Assembly (NCBI GenBank): GCA_017468115.1
Contig: JAFUJS010000019.1
Span: forward strand, 1-64,000
Direction of reading: 5' to 3'
DNA length: 64,000 bases
DNA from: Clostridia bacterium
GTDB lineage: Bacteria > Bacillota_A > Clostridia > Oscillospirales > CAG-272
This document shows positions 1 through 7,096 of this stretch, piece by piece. The number at the start of each line of letters is the position of its first letter. Within the stretch, counting starts at the first letter, position 1. Made by a program: the position numbers and the translations under genes. Below the pieces are notes generated by a model, which worked only from the letters and a program-made list of their open reading frames with translations, made no database searches and was not told the origin of the DNA.

Positions 1-125
1 ATTTATTATTATTCTTTATTATTATTTATGTTTAATATTCGAACTATATATGTTAATAAATTCACCTACTATTTATCAACAATTCTAATCATTCATACAT
101 TCAAATTTTAAACCACTTCCATATT

Positions 126-560
126 TCAAAATGAATACCCTGCAAATGTTCTTTTCTTATTTACTTGTTCAAAGCTATCAGACTTGCTCTTTTCCTCTTC
201 AGTCTCATTACTCAAATTTAACTGAACATCACAGCTTAGCTTATTAAACATTGTTGAATCAAATTTAAAATATCTCTTCCTTGGCATACCATGATACATA
301 ACTTTAATAATGCCATATTCTTCAAGCTCTTTACAAGCAATTAACTGCTGGTGTCTACTTAGACCTGTATTATTTAAAATGTTTTCAACTGTACTAAAGA
401 ACCAGCCACCTTTCAGCAAGCCATCTCTGGCTTCCCAGTATTTATATTCAGAATAAATCTCTGACAACATAACAGCTGTATTTAAATTAAACTTTCTTAT
501 AAGTGGTCTTGGCACTCTGACAAAATCACTTTCAAACACCTTGTCTAATTTATTTGTCAT
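126..560 (-). CDS. Winged-helix protein, replication/mobile-element type
   Basis: A 144-residue protein. The start is the ATG at 560 because an AAAGGAGG site lies 10 bases upstream; a longer reading from a TTG would put the ribosome site inside the gene. The N-terminal half reads VFESDFVRVPRPLIRKF and then a helical winged-helix pattern (FSTVENILNNTGLSRHQQ, then ELEEYGIIKV and a basic wing, MPRKRYFKF). From memory, this pattern is common in small phage and plasmid replication-associated proteins of Firmicutes; that is family knowledge, not a search result. The C-terminal tail is polar. It is divergent from the gene at 715. A transcriptional regulator is an alternative role. Confidence 0.6.
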   Translation of the reverse strand: MTNKLDKVFESDFVRVPRPLIRKFNLNTAVMLSEIYSEYKYWEARDGLLKGGWFFSTVENILNNTGLSRHQQLIACKELEEYGIIKVMYHGMPRKRYFKFDSTMFNKLSCDVQLNLSNETEEEKSKSDSFEQVNKKRTFAGYSF

Positions 561-714
561 ATTACTTACACCTCCTTTCAAAATTATTAAACTTTTATTA
601 AAAACAAAAATCTCCTCAAATTTTACTGCTAAAATAAATGAACAACCCGAAAAGCTCGAATATTACCCCCGAGCAAGCTGTTCAAAAAATTTATTTAACA
701 CAAAGGAGACATTT

Positions 715-1455
715 ATGTTAACCCCAGAAACCATTGATTTAATTTATGAAATCCACAACCTTGAAACTTATCCAACAGAATTTGATTGGACTGCTGTTTC
801 AGCTGCTATTTCCTTAAGCCCTTATTATGTACCGCCGGGCAATGATACTGAACGCTTTTCACATGCTCTTGAAAACACTATTAAGGCAGGAGAAACCTTG
901 GGCACGCAAATTTTCGCAACAAGACAAGACGATAGATCACTTGAACTATGTATTGCATTTACGGTTGGTTATTTGTCAATTCTTTTAATAAAGAACTTTA
1001 TTGATATAAATTATTTTGAAGCCCAAGTAAATAAATTCAAAGTTGAAAACCCACCAGACAAAGAATTACTCAAAGACTATTTATTCAAGCTCTCAAAGGA
1101 ACAGCTCCAAGAATTTTTTGAAATAATAATTAATTTCAATCTTGATGATTGTTTTCTTTCTGGTGCCGGAGCCTTTGATGTGATTCAAGAGCTTAACAAC
1201 AAATGCTTGGCAGCTGATGAAAAAATTAAGAAAGTATCTGATATTGAATTTTACAATGATATATTTGAACAGAGTGCAAGACTTTTTGCTGACTACTCAG
1301 GAAACTTCTTTGAGATACTTCCACCTGAAACAATAGCCGGTATTTTCTTTAAACATCTTGATAAGAATAATTATATTGTCGGACACATTGCAGAGCTTAT
1401 CTACAAAGAAGGACACGACTCAGCAGTAAACTTTATTTGCTCTATTAAATCATAA
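715..1455 (+). CDS. Hypothetical protein, paralogue of the gene at 2715
   Basis: A 246-residue protein of no family I recognise. The ATG at 715 follows AAAGGAG at the right distance, so a longer upstream reading in the same frame is probably untranslated leader. It is helical and acidic, without signal peptide or membrane segments. It aligns along most of its length with the 248-aa protein encoded at 2715-3461 on the other strand: both carry a YY-P segment near residue 37, then YFEAQV / YFEEQV, a P-(D/S)K--LK-YL--LS block, and a C-terminal A-E-(L/T)-IY-like ending. The two copies are diverged, so this is an old duplication. Confidence 0.6.
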   Translation: MLTPETIDLIYEIHNLETYPTEFDWTAVSAAISLSPYYVPPGNDTERFSHALENTIKAGETLGTQIFATRQDDRSLELCIAFTVGYLSILLIKNFIDINYFEAQVNKFKVENPPDKELLKDYLFKLSKEQLQEFFEIIINFNLDDCFLSGAGAFDVIQELNNKCLAADEKIKKVSDIEFYNDIFEQSARLFADYSGNFFEILPPETIAGIFFKHLDKNNYIVGHIAELIYKEGHDSAVNFICSIKS

Positions 1456-1473
1456 TATAAATCTTCTTTGTGC

Positions 1474-1518
1474 GAAGAGGGAGCCCAGACACTCAACCGT
1501 CAGGCCCCCTCTTTTCCT
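1474..1518 (+). terminator. Probable terminator after the 246-aa gene
   Basis: GAAGAGGG-A-GCC pairs with GGC-CC-CCTCTTTTC across a loop of about 18 bases, ending in a short T-rich run. It sits 19 bases after the stop codon of the plus-strand gene and can also terminate the minus-strand operon ending at 1524. Confidence 0.5.
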
Positions 1519-1523
1519 TCATA

Positions 1524-1670
1524 TTAAAATGTAAATAATGGTGCATATGTTGGAACTCTTCTTGCTTTCCTTAACCTGAATATATTAACACCATAAACTT
1601 TATATTCACGTGTATCTCCTAATTTAAATTCAGATAGTTTTTCAGTTGTCTTGATATAATTGGTTCTCAT
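1524..1670 (-). CDS. Small hypothetical protein, 48 aa
   Basis: A short open frame of 48 codons starting at the ATG at 1670. AAGGAG lies 8 bases upstream of the start, and the gene begins 15 bases after the stop of the 147-aa gene, so it looks like the last gene of a short minus-strand operon. The product is basic (begins MRTNYIKTTEKL, ends YAPLFTF) with no membrane segment. I do not recognise it. Support comes from the ribosome binding site, position and reading direction only. Confidence 0.45.
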   Translation of the reverse strand: MRTNYIKTTEKLSEFKLGDTREYKVYGVNIFRLRKARRVPTYAPLFTF

Positions 1671-1685
1671 TTGTTTTTCTCCTTA

Positions 1686-2129
1686 TTATTTAATAGTCAA
1701 AATTGACGGATTTGTTATGTTATTTTCAACTAGTGCTATTGCCAAACTATCTATTTCACCAAGTAATATATGGAAATTGCAATCGGGATCATAGGAAACA
1801 TTGTAAGCGTAAAACTCAAAACAAAAACTGTTTTCTGTATGCTCGTAAGTATCAACCAAATATCTATCTTCGCCATCAATTAAATCTTGTTTTAATAGTT
1901 TATAGACTTCTGGAGCGGCATGTTTTTCCGCATAATTAACAGGAAGAAAACATACATCTGAAACCAGCTGAGTACTCCACCATCCTTCTTCCTCATTGTA
2001 GTTTGCTTGAACTAATGCGTAGACCAAATTCTCTTCCTTCTTTTTAGAAAAGAATCTTTCCAAAGTTCTACGGGTGTAATCTAACACATTTGTTTCTTTA
2101 GGTATTGTTTTAATTAAATAATTCATCAT
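1686..2129 (-). CDS. Hypothetical protein, 147 aa
   Basis: A 147-residue protein of unknown family. The start ATG follows AAGGAGG by about 11 bases. The sequence is mixed alpha/beta, acidic and aromatic (a WWSTQLVSDVCFLP segment near residue 50, FCFEFYAYNVSY near 105) with no signal peptide or membrane helix. It lies 16 bases after the DUF669-like gene and is followed by the 48-codon gene, so the three are probably co-transcribed. The company of a DUF669-like protein suggests a phage or plasmid replication module; the protein itself gives no function. Confidence 0.55.
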   Translation of the reverse strand: MMNYLIKTIPKETNVLDYTRRTLERFFSKKKEENLVYALVQANYNEEEGWWSTQLVSDVCFLPVNYAEKHAAPEVYKLLKQDLIDGEDRYLVDTYEHTENSFCFEFYAYNVSYDPDCNFHILLGEIDSLAIALVENNITNPSILTIK

Positions 2130-2145
2130 TTGTTACACTACCTCC

Positions 2146-2676
2146 TTAAATAAATCTAGAATCTACCGGAATTATAACCGGTCTATTGGGATTAACTGTT
2201 GAATTATTGATGCAATCATCAAAGACATTTCTTGAATCTGTTTGCAAGGCTTGACTTGTCGCTTGGGAAGTTTCTCCCAAGCGTTTCAACTGTGTGGCTT
2301 TATTAATGCAATACACGACATTTGCATATGTATTACCTTCCCATATGTTGTGTTTAACATGCACCATGCCACGGGCGCCTGTCCACTGTCTATAAGCAGA
2401 TAGGTCATAGTTAGTAATGCCAAATGAATTGAAGAAAGCTCCAATACGTTGGTTTGTTTTCTGTGGGTCATTATAATCAAACGACATACAATACCACAGT
2501 TTAGAATTGAATCCCTCAACCTCAAGTTCGATTTCAAAGCCTTCATTGCCATTCTTAAACACCTTTGGCTCGGCTTGAACAATACAAACTCTGTGGTCTC
2601 CCTCTGGAATTAGTGCAAAATCATATTGATGATCCTTATATTGCGCCTCATCATAGCGCCAATTTGTAATACTCAT
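2146..2676 (-). CDS. DUF669-like phage replication-module protein
   Basis: A 176-residue protein resembling DUF669, a family found in phage recombination and replication modules and suspected to bind single-stranded DNA. The pattern is an N-terminal MSITNWRYDEAQY, then EGDHRVCIVQAEPKVFK-NGNEGFEIEL and later IGAFFNSFGI, which fits the family's G-Y-V-I--AE-K-SK-GNE layout. I chose the ATG at 2676 because GGAGG lies 11 bases before it; an ATG six codons upstream would place that site inside the gene. The C-terminal 40 residues are polar, ending VIIPVDSRFI. It is the first of three closely spaced minus-strand genes. Confidence 0.55.
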   Translation of the reverse strand: MSITNWRYDEAQYKDHQYDFALIPEGDHRVCIVQAEPKVFKNGNEGFEIELEVEGFNSKLWYCMSFDYNDPQKTNQRIGAFFNSFGITNYDLSAYRQWTGARGMVHVKHNIWEGNTYANVVYCINKATQLKRLGETSQATSQALQTDSRNVFDDCINNSTVNPNRPVIIPVDSRFI

Positions 2677-2714
2677 CTGAGAATTTACCTCCATAATTAT
2701 TTATATAGTTTGTA

Positions 2715-3461
2715 TTACATCAAAACCTTGATGTTTGGATTCTTCTGTTGTATGCTAAGCACCATTGCTGGATACTGAAATGCTGATTCTGCACCACAAT
2801 TGTAGAGTGTTTCAGCTACGTTTTCGGCCATAATCACATTCTTGCTTATATACTTACAAATGACATCTATAATCGTTTCTTTATCTAGATATTGATCGTA
2901 ATAGCAAATGCCTCTTTCTTCAACAAACTCACTATAGTATGGACTTTCCATACTTACCACTGAGTTATCAATCTTGCGGCACATCTCATTAAACTCCACA
3001 CGCATTGCAGTAAAATCACAGTTCCTCATGAAAAATCTATGGCTATGTTTATAATTAATGAGAATACAGGTGTATTTATCAATATCGTCTAAACTAAGCC
3101 TTCCCAAATATGACTTTAATTGATCTTTACTTGGCTGAGGCTCTCTATTCTTCATAACTTGTTCTTCGAAGTATTCTTTGTCAAAGAAGCAACTTACCAA
3201 TTGTGCTCCAAGAGTAATCCACCCCACTTCCAAAGGCACTTCGCAGATGTCAGTTGATTCAAGAACTGCTGGGACCAAACATTCCATACACTGCACAAAA
3301 TCTTGTTCATCTTCTGGTTTAGTATAATAATCTCTGTTTCTAATCGCAATGCTAATATCTTCGGGCGTTAAATTTGCCAATTCGTCTACATTTGTTACAT
3401 CCATAATTTTCTTAATTGTCTTGATGACTTTCTCATTATCAGTTGATATACAATCCAACAT
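2715..3461 (-). CDS. Hypothetical protein, paralogue of the gene at 715
   Basis: A 248-residue protein, diverged copy of the 246-aa protein at 715-1455. Shared features in the same order are a DYY-P segment near residue 50, WITLGAQLVSCFFDKEYFEEQV near 105, P-SKDQLKSYLGRLS near 135, and AENVAETLYNCGAESAF at the end. It is a soluble, helical, Cys-containing protein without known motifs. The start follows GGAGG. It lies 20 bases upstream of the DUF669-like gene and is likely in the same transcript. Function unknown; the neighbours suggest a mobile-element accessory gene. Confidence 0.6.
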   Translation of the reverse strand: MLDCISTDNEKVIKTIKKIMDVTNVDELANLTPEDISIAIRNRDYYTKPEDEQDFVQCMECLVPAVLESTDICEVPLEVGWITLGAQLVSCFFDKEYFEEQVMKNREPQPSKDQLKSYLGRLSLDDIDKYTCILINYKHSHRFFMRNCDFTAMRVEFNEMCRKIDNSVVSMESPYYSEFVEERGICYYDQYLDKETIIDVICKYISKNVIMAENVAETLYNCGAESAFQYPAMVLSIQQKNPNIKVLM

Positions 3462-3464
3462 GTT

Positions 3465-3521
3465 TTACTTTACCTCCTCTCTTTGAATTTCCTTAGGTTG
3501 TTTCTTATTTAATACATTCAT
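3465..3521 (-). CDS. Possible 18-codon leader peptide
   Basis: ATG at 3521 is preceded by AAAGGAA about 8 bases upstream. The frame ends with TAA at 3465, three bases before the ATG of the 248-aa gene, and the last codons contain that gene's GGAGG site. This is the arrangement of a translationally coupled leader. The peptide begins MNVLNKKQPKEI. It is very short and could be chance. Confidence 0.3.
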   Translation of the reverse strand: MNVLNKKQPKEIQREEVK

Positions 3522-3719
3522 TATTTGAATTCCTTTCTATATAAGTTTATTTGTTAAATTAAGTTTATGTAAATGGATGAGTAGATGTTTAACGCTAAGT
3601 AAACTTATCATCCGTGGGTTTCGCAATATTTATTTTCACCTCAATCGCCTCCTTCGCATTGTTTTGGGTTCGTTAAGCTTGATTAAGTTTCCTATATTAA
3701 TTAATAAGGAAGGAATTTT
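3522..3719 (-). other. Intergenic stretch between two minus-strand genes
   Basis: About 200 AT-rich bases without a convincing gene. On the minus strand GAAGGAGG is followed by GTG and only 14 codons to a TAG, near 3630, which could be a second leader or a decayed gene start. An imperfect palindrome centred on ATTAATTAAT lies near 3700 just after the 73-aa gene and may serve as its terminator, although the T run is poor. Confidence 0.35.
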
Positions 3720-3941
3720 TCAAGCAACACGAAGTTCTCTATAAACAACTGAATCTATAGCAACGAGTGTAAACCAACGCTCAGTTGCTTTTTTTAATAC
3801 AGTGCAATATACTTGTGTTCCAACCGGAAGACGATTGAAAACCGCATAAGCATTTTCCCCGTTTTCCATTTCTAAATAAATACCTTTTGATGTACAGCAA
3901 GACACAATCGCCTTGACCGAATCCCTGATTTCAAATTGCAT
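3720..3941 (-). CDS. Small OB-fold-like protein, 73 aa
   Basis: A 73-residue protein starting at the ATG at 3941, which has TGGAGGTG about 5 bases upstream; a start 14 codons earlier would put this site inside the gene. The sequence is beta-rich (FEIRDSVKAIVSCCTSKGIYLEM, then VGTQVYCTVLKKATER), which resembles a small S1/OB-type barrel. From memory, similar small proteins occur in conjugative elements and plasmids of Clostridia. No catalytic motif is visible. It stands alone between tandem repeats and a 200-base gap. Confidence 0.5.
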   Translation of the reverse strand: MQFEIRDSVKAIVSCCTSKGIYLEMENGENAYAVFNRLPVGTQVYCTVLKKATERWFTLVAIDSVVYRELRVA

Positions 3942-4016
3942 CTTTTCACCTCCATAATGTATTTTATATATAAGTTTTATCAACGAATTTCGTCAGTTCC
4001 ACGCTCCTCCGCTGAT

Positions 4017-4362
4017 TATTCAATTTTCAAAGATCGTTTGATGTTTTTAGTTAGAATATCAACTCATTTTTTTCTCCTTACATGTATATTTTACCAATTT
4101 AATGTGTCCGTCCGGTCGCTCAGCAAACTACCAATTCCACCTTCAAAATTTATTTTTATTACTTTTTTATACTCCTCTCTTTCTCAACCTCGCACTTACA
4201 TTTTAAACTTTTCGCCCTTCGGTTCGGTCGGTTGAGAAACTACATTTAACATCATAAAATTCAAAATTTTCAAATACTTTTTACCCCTTCATTTCTTGCT
4301 TGATTGTAAATACATTTTACTCTTTTACCAAGTCTAGACGGTCGGTTGAGAAACTACATTTA
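4017..4362. repeat. Three imperfect tandem repeats of about 113 bp
   Basis: A 24-base core, CGGTCGGTTGAG followed by AAACTACATTTA, occurs exactly at 4225-4248 and 4339-4362, with a degenerate copy at 4113-4130. The offsets are 112 and 114 bases. A second anchor, TACATTTTA or TATATTTTA, recurs at 4085, 4197 and 4311 with the same spacing, and a TTCAAAATTT-like segment recurs upstream in each unit. The array fills the 416-base gap between the 73-aa gene and the serine recombinase gene. On the minus strand one unit contains AAGGAG followed by a two-codon frame (ATG AGT TGA). Confidence 0.7.
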
Positions 4363-4370
4363 TAAAACTA

Positions 4371-4400
4371 AAAAAGACCTCGAAATGAGGTCTTTTCTTT
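4371..4400. terminator. Bidirectional terminator after the recombinase gene
   Basis: A perfect 9-bp stem, AAAGACCTC (4373-4381) with GAGGTCTTT (4387-4395), loop of five bases, with T-rich runs on both strands. It directly follows the stop codon of the recombinase gene. Confidence 0.75.
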
Positions 4401-5101
4401 TATATTTCCAATTTAATTTCTTTCTTATATTTATAATAACTATTTCGTGAACAACCACACAAAACAATAACGTCTGGGTCTTCAAGAGTTCCACCAAAAT
4501 CCTTACAGTGCTTTTTAATAATTTCTTTGCACTCAATGCTTTTCTTGGTAGTAAGTTTAATTCCTTTGGGTATTCCTATTTTAACTCCTGCTTTCTTTGC
4601 TTCTCTAATTCCTTCTGATATTCTAGTGTGCAAATCTGAAACTTCTTTTTCAGCCTGTTGAAAAGCTATTTTGATTTGTTCCTCTGCAAGCGCTAATAAA
4701 AAATTATTAATAAGATTTATATTACCTTGAAAGAATTCATCAACTGCAACGTTACCAGTGTTGATAGACACCTTCAATAAATTATTTCTAGTGCTATCCA
4801 ATACAGATGTATTTATAAGTGGTTCATTTAAGAATATTAGAATAACTCCCATTTCATACAATCTTTTGTAATCCTTAAAGCCTTCTTCTTCATCACGGCT
4901 CATTCTTGAAACACTGTCAAATACAATAGTATCCCCTGGTTGCACTTTACTCATAAGCCATTCCCAACGTGGTCGGCTCATTGTAGTTCCTGTGTAAAAC
5001 TCTTTAATGATGACAGCCTTAGGAAAGACAGCTAATATGTTTGTTATCTGTCTTTGTAATTTTTGATGAACTGTTGATACTCTACAATACGCATAAATCA
5101 T
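4400..5101 (-). CDS. Serine recombinase, resolvase/invertase family
   Basis: A 233-residue site-specific recombinase. The N-terminus MIYAYCRVSTVHQ carries the resolvase signature Y-RVST with the catalytic serine at residue 9, followed by GTTMSRPRWEWLMS and GDTIVFDSVSRMSRD, which hold the family's conserved arginines. A long helix (residues about 130-175, ALAEEQIKIAFQQAEKEV) leads to a C-terminal helix-turn-helix ending CSRNSYYKYKKEI. The length is that of small resolvases and invertases rather than large serine integrases. Its site would be expected nearby: in the 185-base gap before it or in the tandem repeats after it. It is likely part of a plasmid or integrative element. Confidence 0.85.
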   Translation of the reverse strand: MIYAYCRVSTVHQKLQRQITNILAVFPKAVIIKEFYTGTTMSRPRWEWLMSKVQPGDTIVFDSVSRMSRDEEEGFKDYKRLYEMGVILIFLNEPLINTSVLDSTRNNLLKVSINTGNVAVDEFFQGNINLINNFLLALAEEQIKIAFQQAEKEVSDLHTRISEGIREAKKAGVKIGIPKGIKLTTKKSIECKEIIKKHCKDFGGTLEDPDVIVLCGCSRNSYYKYKKEIKLEI

Positions 5102-5224
5102 AATTTTAATCTCCCTTTCAGCACAAAAAGATTCTTTAGTTTGTTTCTATGCTTTAATTATGCCGTGTTTCATATCAAAATACAGCGGGTTTTGGTACAA
5201 ATTTTTAAAACTTTCTTTTTATAC

Positions 5225-5253
5225 TTGTTTTCGGTTCGAATTTATAATATAAT
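5225..5253 (+). promoter_or_regulatory. Sigma-A promoter for the gene at 5287
   Basis: TTGTTT (5225-5230), a 17-base spacer and TATAAT (5248-5253), about 33 bases before the start codon. GAGGAG follows at 5273. Confidence 0.6.
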
Positions 5254-5286
5254 TGACTTAACAAGTTATATTGAGGAGATTATATT

Positions 5287-6015
5287 ATGGCAATTAAATG
5301 GTTTTATAAAGAAGATTTTATCGTTATGAAGTTTTATCTTGATAACGAAACATCTTGGCAAAAGAACTTACACATAGTAATGAATGAATTAGACTCCAAT
5401 GGATTTGGTGCTAGAACAAAGAAATCGGTTATAGCTCGTATTGGTAATTATAAATACTTACACACAGGTAGCGGTCTTTCTCATGTAGCAGATCAAACCC
5501 GCTTTATGTACAGTGCTTGGAAATCAATCATGACCAAACCTCATGTTTATTCTAGCATCAGAGCAACTGTAGCCTCCACTTATGTTCCTCGTCCTGCGGA
5601 AACTCCAGAGCTCCGTATGGCCTCAGAGCGTTTCGAATTAATTACTGTCTCACCTAAATCACTAGCTCCTTCGTTCGCAGTAGTTTTATTTAAGCTTATT
5701 GATAAGCATGCCTTCGCTAAAGATTCTGAAGTATACAAAGCTGCACAAGTAAAACGCGATGTATTTTCTGCAATCAAATGTGGCAAAAACAAAGGTGTTT
5801 CCAAAAGAACTGTTATGCAGCTCTGCATTGGCGCAAAATTAACTTATGAAGAAGCTGTTGAACTTATGGAGTCAGCAGGATATGCTTTTGCAAAAAACAA
5901 TCTTACCGACGTTATTGTGGCTGAATGTTTGAAGCAAGGCATATACGACATATTTGAAGTAAATGAATCTTTGTATGAATCAGGAGCAACTCTGCTCTTC
6001 GGCGAAGAACAATAA
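5287..6015 (+). CDS. Protein with C-terminal regulator-like domain seen in macro-domain proteins
   Basis: A 242-residue protein. The ATG at 5287 follows GAGGAG by 8 bases. The C-terminal half (from about residue 140) reads VVLFKLIDKHAFAKDSEVYK, then KRDVFSAIKCG, SKRTVMQLCIGAKLTYEEA, ELMESAGYAF, and ends IYDIFEVNESLYESG. From memory, this pattern is the conserved helical C-terminal domain often fused to macro (ADP-ribose-binding) and other signalling domains in Firmicutes. The N-terminal half (YLHTGSGLSHVADQTRFMYSAWKS and onward) is not a macro domain and I do not recognise it. The gene is divergent from the recombinase gene and ends in a strong terminator. A regulatory or defence role is a guess. 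Confidence 0.55.
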   Translation: MAIKWFYKEDFIVMKFYLDNETSWQKNLHIVMNELDSNGFGARTKKSVIARIGNYKYLHTGSGLSHVADQTRFMYSAWKSIMTKPHVYSSIRATVASTYVPRPAETPELRMASERFELITVSPKSLAPSFAVVLFKLIDKHAFAKDSEVYKAAQVKRDVFSAIKCGKNKGVSKRTVMQLCIGAKLTYEEAVELMESAGYAFAKNNLTDVIVAECLKQGIYDIFEVNESLYESGATLLFGEEQ

Positions 6016-6022
6016 AGCAAAG

Positions 6023-6053
6023 AAGCAAGCGGCAAAAAACCGCTTGCTTTTTT
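6023..6053 (+). terminator. Rho-independent terminator
   Basis: A perfect 10-bp stem, AAGCAAGCGG (6023-6032) with CCGCTTGCTT (6040-6049), a 7-base loop and six T residues, 8 bases after the stop codon. Confidence 0.9.
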
Positions 6054-6168
6054 CATTTTCATATCGACCAAGTATATATATTAATTAATAATGAAGGAAA
6101 CTGTTATCACATATCACAAATAAGCATTTCATAATTGCAAATTTGTTGCAAACAAAATCTTCCATGTA

Positions 6169-6217
6169 TTCGCAAACAAATAAATCCTCGATATAATTTT
6201 TATAATTGAATCGAGGA
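6169..6217 (+). promoter_or_regulatory. Promoter with overlapping inverted repeat before the DUF4314 gene
   Basis: TTCGCA (6169-6174), 17 bases, TATAAT (6192-6197); a second TATAAT lies at 6201. The 8-bp inverted repeat TCCTCGAT (6185-6192) / ATCGAGGA (6210-6217) covers the -10 region and reaches the ribosome binding site, so it could be a repressor operator. Two similar GCAAACAAA words lie just upstream. Confidence 0.4.
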
Positions 6218-6226
6218 GGAAACAAA

Positions 6227-6421
6227 ATGAAAACTGTAAACATTGGAGACACAATAAAAATTATATCTATGAAGGATGAGCCTCATTATACCAATCGTAC
6301 AGGAGTTGTAACTCATATCGACGATGTCGACCAGATACACGGAACTTGGGGTGGGTGTGCTATCATTCCAGAAGTTGATACTTATATAATATTGACAAAC
6401 AAAAATGCCAGCCCTGATTAA
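6227..6421 (+). CDS. DUF4314 family protein
   Basis: A 64-residue protein matching the DUF4314 pattern: IGDTIKIISMKDEPHYTNRTG, then GVVTHIDDVDQIHGTWGG and IIPEVDTYIIL. The family is a small SH3-like barrel often carried by integrative and conjugative elements and phages; its molecular role is not established. The ATG at 6227 has GAGGAGG 7 bases upstream, so a TTG further up was not chosen. It is convergent with the lipoprotein gene at 6440. Confidence 0.75.
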   Translation: MKTVNIGDTIKIISMKDEPHYTNRTGVVTHIDDVDQIHGTWGGCAIIPEVDTYIILTNKNASPD

Positions 6422-6430
6422 AGGACTGGC
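6407..6430. terminator. Hairpin terminator between convergent genes
   Basis: GCCAGCCCT (6407-6415) pairs with AGGACTGGC (6422-6430), one wobble pair, loop GATTAA. The T run is better on the minus strand, so it mainly serves the lipoprotein operon and overlaps the end of the DUF4314 gene. Confidence 0.6.
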
Positions 6431-6439
6431 CGTTTAGTA

Positions 6440-7084
6440 TTATTCAAACATATATGAAATATTAACTGATGAATTTGAGGTTCCGTATGTGATAACAACG
6501 CTTTCAAACCCATTTTGATTATATTGAATGGTTATTTTCATATCAATTAACGATTCATTACGATTTAAAAAGTCTGATGGAGAGCTTACTGTTGCAGTAA
6601 ATTTTCCCTCTTCTTCTTTAACATCTGTAAAGTAATTTTTATCAAATTTGAAATTGCCACTTAATTCATCATATTCTGGTATTGTTACAGCATCACCATT
6701 CAAGGTCGTCACTTTTCCATTTTCAATTGTAGCAACGCCCTCGTGCTTAGATTTGAAATCGGGAGAGATATTTTCAAAATTTCCATCTGTAGGAAATTGA
6801 TTCAATTCCTCTATAGAATATGTGACATTTGTTTTTGTCAAAACATAATTTGATTTCAATTCTATTCCTTTGGATACAGTAGAAATATTAAGTGTTATCT
6901 TGCTATATTCTTTTTCACAGAATTCATTTAGTGTTTCATAAATACTCTTTTCATTATTATCTACTATTCCTTGGTTACCAGAGTCAGTCGAGCTATCAGT
7001 CCCAGTTGAATCTTCTCCGCCACAAGAAGTAATGCAAAGTAGCACAATCATCATAAAAATCAAAGATATTAATATTTTTTTCAT
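6440..7084 (-). CDS. Lipoprotein, hypothetical, 214 aa
   Basis: A 214-residue secreted lipoprotein. The N-terminus MKKILISLIFMMIVLLCITSC is a signal peptide with a lipobox ending at Cys21, followed by a Gly/Ser/Thr/Asp linker (residues 22-45). The mature part is beta-rich (TLNISTVSKGIELKSNYVL, then MKITIQYNQNGFESVVITYG) without a known motif. It starts 12 bases after the giant surface protein gene with its own AAAGGAGG site, so the two are one operon and may act together at the cell surface. Family unknown. Confidence 0.7.
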   Translation of the reverse strand: MKKILISLIFMMIVLLCITSCGGEDSTGTDSSTDSGNQGIVDNNEKSIYETLNEFCEKEYSKITLNISTVSKGIELKSNYVLTKTNVTYSIEELNQFPTDGNFENISPDFKSKHEGVATIENGKVTTLNGDAVTIPEYDELSGNFKFDKNYFTDVKEEEGKFTATVSSPSDFLNRNESLIDMKITIQYNQNGFESVVITYGTSNSSVNISYMFE

Positions 7085-7096
7085 TTTATGCCTCCT

